Assembly (NCBI GenBank): GCA_017607445.1
Contig: JAEVHH010000003.1
Location: 1,178,001-1,242,000, forward strand
DNA: 64,000 bases
Direction: 5' to 3'
DNA from: Histoplasma ohiense
Taxonomy: Eukaryota; Ascomycota; Eurotiomycetes; Onygenales; Ajellomycetaceae
Shown piece after piece: positions 59,063-64,000 of this stretch; the stretch's first letter is position 1, and each line of letters opens with the position of its first letter. The translations under genes were made by a program, and so were the position numbers. The notes under the pieces were generated by a model. That model did no database searches. It worked only from the letters and a program-made list of their open reading frames with translations, and was not told the origin of the DNA.

Positions 59063-61687
59063 CTACCGGAAGGTAGATCCCACGGCGGCAAAGATACTTT
59101 CTGCGGCAGATTCAGCCCATTGGCTTTCATCGTACGGAGGAGTGGGCCATTGGCGGGTGGAATCGTGTTTATCAGCGATGTTATCGGGCTTGTTCATTCT
59201 CAGTGGCTTCGATGGGGTCAGTGTTTCCGGTCCAAAAAATGCTCCATCACACTTGGAAGACGGCGAAGGTGTCGGGTACGGATTCAATATAGGGCTAGTA
59301 GGATTGATTGCACGGATAGACTGATAATTTCCCTTCTTGAATATCTCATCGCGGGTCATATCGTCCATGGTTACTGATCGCTGACCAAGGTGTCGTGCAG
59401 CCTTGGTGGTGGAATGGAGAACCTCGTGAAGTAGTTCGTCTTCCTCCTCGGGCGTCTCATATCGATTAACCGGATGGGTAGAGAGTTGAAGCGCTCGTCG
59501 TGTCCGGCTGGAAATCGGACCTGAAGTTGGGTTAGACGCATAATTCTCGGTAGTACGTACAGATGGTCCTTGTGGTATCAACTGTCGATTTGATGGGGCA
59601 TTGGTAGTGGTCGGTGAAGCAAGGTGGGTGGGCAGGCTGGGTGATGTGATATCCAGGCTATATCGCACATTTTGTAGGGCCTTATCCAACTCCGCAAAAT
59701 CAGCACCAGGCTTTTGGTCCGCAAGATTCACCGAATCAAGTGCCATGGAGGAACGATTCGACCAGGGAACGCATCCTGCGTTGGCCTCGACGTCATCACA
59801 GTTGTTGCTATTGTTGTTGTTCGACGTTCCTTGGCTCCGACCAGAAAGTCTGCGCGCACGTTTTCGAAGGTGAGAAAAGAAACTTTCCTTCGTGGCACTC
59901 GCAGGAGTTGCTAAACCCCCGCCGCCATTAAGTGCTCGCTCCGCTTCTTGGCGGTGGACATCCGAATAGTGATTACCGTTCGAGTTCACAGACAGCTGTC
60001 GACCAATCTTCTTATTTGACTTTTGGCCGTTCTCGGAATGATTTGCGGTCGCTCCATCGTTGGCGTGGGATAAACTGGAGTTAGCCTGTGCGGTAACAGC
60101 ATTAGATAAGGGGGAGACTGGGCGAATGGATGGGAGAATTGGCATAGGTGCGCCATTCGTCCACGTAGCACGTTTGGTTGCAACCGGTTTGGGCTTAGTG
60201 GTCTGCAGGTCCGGGGAAGCATTGTTTGAAATTGCTGGGAGTCGACGGCTTTCGTCCTCCTCAAGCACAGGTGCAGGGCTGTCCCGTCCAATCAGTGATC
60301 TTCGGAACCAGGAGGCCTTCGCTGAGAGAGCAGGGGAATCGTTAGCATCCCGTCCTGCTGACTTGAAGCTCTTGTCTGATTGTTTCCGGCCAAGCAGGCG
60401 GGAAGATTTCGGTCGAAGTGGATCAATTGCGTCAACGAAGTAATCGTGGTTCAAAGCCTGGGAGGATGTTGGTCGGCTCTTGGGATCCCACATTAGGCAC
60501 CAAGTCACAAAATTGCTAAAGGCAACTGGCCAGTGTGGAGGTTGGAGAATGCTCTCCATTGAGTGGGGGGCCATCTAGATGCGCAATTAGAAAATATGCA
60601 ACCCCCAAATATTCATTCAATCCATTGTTTGTTCCAGCAGATATGGTTTTATGCATTACCTTGGGGAATGAAAAACCCAATTTTTGAGCTAATCTGGCAC
60701 CCTCTCTCCACTCTCCCCCACCAACTTTATTCCCTGACTTACTGTACCAGTTACCAGGACTCCCCATAATTTCACAAATGCGCCATACTTGATCCACTTC
60801 ATTCCGACCGGGGAACAGAGGTTTCAAGGTAGCGATTTCCACCGCCATGGCTCCAACAGCCCACATATCCACTGGGGCAGAGTATTCGCCTGCCCGCAAT
60901 AGAACTTCCGGTGCACGATACCACCGCGTCGAAACATAGGTTGTGTATGGTACTGTCGAATGAGTTTCTCGGGCAAGCCCAAAATCCGCGATCTTCACAC
61001 TGAAAGTCGAAGGTGTGGCTGGGGGGGTGAACCGACTAAATGCGGATGAATCGCCAGAAGCAGTACTTGAAACCAATATGTTCTCGGGCTTGATATCTCG
61101 ATGGAAGAAGTTGTGGGCGTGGATATGATCCAATCCGGATAGAATCTGGAATAATATGCTCTTCACAGTCTTCGAGTCGAGGCATTTCTGTTCCCGAGCC
61201 TTCATCAACTGGTAAAGGTTCCCATCCATATACTCCATGCATATGTGCAATTTCTTGCTCATTGGATCGAGGAATATGTCGAGAGCGGGGACGAGATGGG
61301 GATGATGCGGAAGGGTTCTGAGGAAGATTACTTCACGCAGCTCTAGACATGATGAAAAGGATTCGAAGGTCTTCTTCATCGTCTTGATCGCAATCTGTGC
61401 GCATGATAAAACATAGACAGTCAGACAAATTTTGGCCCAACTCTCCCAGTGCGCGGATAGAACCATCAATCAAATAGTGAGAAAAAAAAAAAAAAAGCCA
61501 GGGAAAAAGAGGGGCTTCTTACCATTGTCCCCCTCTTCGCGACATGAGAGCCCGCGGTCCGCGTTCTAGCGAGCACGACACTCCCAAAGCTTCCATCTCC
61601 AATCTCCTTCATCACCTCGAACTTTTCTTCGAGCGTGGCAGTCCCCATATTAGCGTTGCGGTAAGATTGATCGTATGTAACAGTCAT
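59063..61687 (-). CDS. IME2: Ime2-type meiotic serine/threonine kinase (RCK/MAK family)
   Basis: 803 residues in three exons: 61687-61523, 61394-60660 and 60574-59063; phase 0 throughout. Ime2/ImeB kinases promote meiosis and control development in response to light and nutrients. Seen: glycine loop GDGSFG (G30-G35 region), catalytic Lys59 in IAIKTMKK, HRDIKPEN (Asp155), DFGLARE (192-198), TTY activation motif (206-208) and TRWYRAPEV. The EIMGSPGNWYSKSG, GGGEWREGARLAQKLGFSFPK segment is typical of the Ime2 branch. The C-terminal ~450 residues are low-complexity Ser/Asn-rich with scattered RR/KK. ATG 61687 is chosen; the frame upstream opens only with TTG. A possible further C-terminal exon via donor GTAGAT at the stop was not convincing. 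Confidence 0.93.
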
Positions 61688-63728
61688 TGTGTATGTGTGC
61701 GTGTGCGGTTTTCTGCCTGCAGATGGATCGTATTGAGGATAGATAAAGAGACCGATAAGTTTCAACTTGGCGAACTCTATTACTCCGAAGGTAATTCAGA
61801 TTAGTAAATGGAACCCATCAAGTAGTAAAGCGGGAGCAAAACATGCCCAACCCTTGTTGATAGTTCCATCTTGTAGTTGGGATGGGATGGGAGTGTGGAG
61901 GAATGGTCAGAATATACCTTCAATCAAAGGGCACGCTTCCTCAAACCCTGATGCTACGCACCCTCCCGTTCTCAAAGCTGTAGCAAATGCGACGTATGAG
62001 TGTAGGTGCGATGGATTGTCAAGATATTAATATAGATAAAAATAATTAATAATATAAAGGGTGCGATGTGAGCATTCTCGAAGGCGATTGTATGTCCGGT
62101 ATAAGGCAAGATGCGGACTCCGACCCTTGGTCCTACTGGCAACGGCAACTTCTCTTTTTCTCCCCTCTCAGCGATGGAAAGAGTAAATGAGTGACTGCAA
62201 AGTTTGGTGGGAGAACGAGCAGGAGAGGCAAAGTGATACCATGTTCTTCCAACCAGAACGCAAGGGTAGATAGAGGGTGGGATGGCTGCAGGTGGAGGTA
62301 TGCAGTAGGATGGGGTAGATGGACAAAAGGAGGGAATCAAGAACGCCTAAGAAGATAAAGACGAGGAACAAGGACGAGGAGGGCGAACACACACAGGAGA
62401 GAACGCACGAGGACAGAAAGGGGTGTATGAGGAGAGGGAAGAGGAGAGAGAGAAGTGTCGAGGTACGAAGTAGAGTAAGATGAAGTGAGATGGGATGGGG
62501 CGAAATGAGGGCGGTGGGTGGTGGACGGGAAAGGGAGGGAGACGCTCTCACACTGACCAGACCAACGGGAGCGGATCCGCTGGATGGGGAGCCGCTAAAT
62601 GAAAGGAGAGCTGGCTCCTCTAGTGGGTTTCCCTCAGAATCCTCTCTCTGGCTTCTCTGGCTTCTCTGGCTTTTCTCGTTGTGGGAAGGGAAGGGATCTA
62701 TCTGGTCTTGCTGGTGGATTGCTCTGTGACAGCACCAGCCCCTGGAAACGTGACAGCTCCAACGAGGAAGGGCTTCGGTCCGGCGGTGGAGATCAACTAT
62801 CGATGGCCTTGCTCTGTGCCCACTTGCCCGTCCCCAAGACTCCAAAGACTCAACGAGACTCCAACAAGTTACAAGGGCTCCACCTGGAGGGCTCTAGCAA
62901 ACCAACCGCGTGTTGAGGCGCCACTAGCGTTTTTTTTCTTGAGTACCCTCCCTCCAGACTCGTCGAGAAGATAATTTGAACAAAAAGGGCTGTCGTGCAA
63001 AACGAGAGAGCTTCTCGTCGCAGGCCGGAGTTGTCATTGAGTACCATCCGCGTCTTAGGTGTTGCCCTCTCTGCCAGCTTGAAGAGCGATGAAGGTAGTC
63101 GATGCTTTGTTTCGCCCTCCCGCAGACAAAAGAGAGACTTGCCGTTGTGGACAATGCACACCAAATGGGGCTGGTCTGATCCTAGCCAGCGCTATGACAA
63201 CAGGGACTTGTGTACGGAGTACTGACTGGTATTACGCATTACCCTTGTACTGTGGGTGTTTTCTAATATTTACCTCTCTCGCGCGGCGGAGAGAAAGCAT
63301 ATCAGCAATCGCTTCTCCCTGTCCGCAACCTTGTTGATTTTCTGACAGGGCCAATTTCATTTCTGATGATTCACCAGGGCGAGGTGTCGCCCAAGCTGAA
63401 GGCCTGCCCGGGTTTTCTGAGAAAATATCCAGGAACCTGCCGATGGAGGGATGTCCCAGAAGTTGCGCGAGATCTCTCTGCTCTGCGACTTCTGTCGCAT
63501 CTCGTTTAACGAACCCCATGCATTTTCCGCTCCCTGATCCCAGCTCTCAACCACGAGGCAGGGAAAAAAACGTCCAAGGAGAATTAACGCAGTGCGCGCA
63601 CAGGTTTCAGATGTGCAACCCAGTGTTTTTTCATTGATTTGGATTTAGGTTTTTATTGTTTATTGTTTGACATTGAGTTTGGCTTCTTTGGATTTTGTAC
63701 CTGAAAGTTTACCTTTCAACCATCAACC
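61688..63728. promoter_or_regulatory. IME2 long upstream region
   Basis: 2 kb, probably containing a long 5' leader. It has many short upstream frames and alternating pyrimidine/purine tracts. A GTACGGAGTAC word lies at 63212. Long regulated leaders are usual for developmental kinases (family knowledge); no specific site can be claimed. Confidence 0.4.
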
Positions 63729-63995
63729 ATGGTATATCTGATCCCGCGCAACCAGCCGCCAACACAACTCGAACCATGCGGGCTGGTGCGTGAAGCCGAA
63801 AGTGAGCCTGAATCGAAGCTGGTGAACATTGCTCGCCAGGCACATCTGCATGAACTCACTTTTTTGTGGCTCCCTGATTCGCTCTCACTGAGTCACACGA
63901 ACGTTACTCTCCGCAACAGCAGCGTTTGGCACCAAAATGTCGTACTAGTACATGACGGGTACATGCCCGTATTAGCTAGGTATCGCGTATGTTAA
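63729..63995 (+). CDS. hypothetical, start of a possible gene
   Basis: An 88-codon frame whose ATG is in good context (CAACCATGG) after a pyrimidine-rich leader; it stops before the window end. No family is recognised. The first codons overlap a potential GTATAT splice donor, so real exon structure cannot be judged at this edge. Confidence 0.25.
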   Translation: MVYLIPRNQPPTQLEPCGLVREAESEPESKLVNIARQAHLHELTFLWLPDSLSLSHTNVTLRNSSVWHQNVVLVHDGYMPVLARYRVC

Positions 63996-64000
63996 CTCTT

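Overview
This window is nuclear DNA from a filamentous ascomycete, most likely a eurotiomycete close to the Onygenales. Genes are interrupted by short GT-AG introns (about 60-400 nt, with one near 700), the proteins read as Eurotiomycetes orthologues, and the cell-wall and annexin genes are filamentous-fungal types. Decayed sequence almost free of CpG, and the recurrent words TACGGAGTA and GTACAGTACA in intergenic DNA, fit that group. The species cannot be named from the sequence alone. I built the gene models by hand from splice signals, frame and family resemblance.

0-22 kb is a dense housekeeping block: UBR1 (N-recognin E3, cut by the window edge), QCR9 (complex III) head to head with a PYM-type Mago/Y14-binding protein, HEM14 (protoporphyrinogen oxidase), NAB2 (poly(A) RNA-binding), a secreted GH20 beta-N-acetylhexosaminidase, a broken cytochrome P450, an annexin and a GPI-anchored Crh-type GH16 cell-wall transglycosylase.

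22-36 kb mixes essential genes (cytosolic tyrosyl-tRNA synthetase, RPB3, a Nudix hydrolase) with debris: a multiply frameshifted DUF7924-type gene, and a CpG-depleted tract of more than 1 kb next to a dead kinase-like relic. From 35.5 to 40.5 kb I see no gene.

40.5-50 kb opens with ATE1 (arginyl-tRNA-protein transferase, 11 exons), which acts directly upstream of UBR1 in the Arg/N-degron pathway. It continues into an accessory stretch with a dead secreted-protein gene and two previously unlabelled small secreted cysteine-rich genes on the same strand: a 202-residue, four-exon protein ending in an inhibitor-cystine-knot (ICK) pattern, and a 57-residue single-exon ICK peptide.

52-64 kb returns to housekeeping: cytochrome c (with a 16-nt first exon), a predicted mitochondrial membrane protein, the exosome subunit RRP42 and an Ime2-type meiotic kinase. 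Functional links are loose: QCR9, HEM14 and cytochrome c all serve respiration and heme, and UBR1 and ATE1 are consecutive steps of one degradation pathway. The most novel material is the ICK pair at 45.8-48.4 kb.
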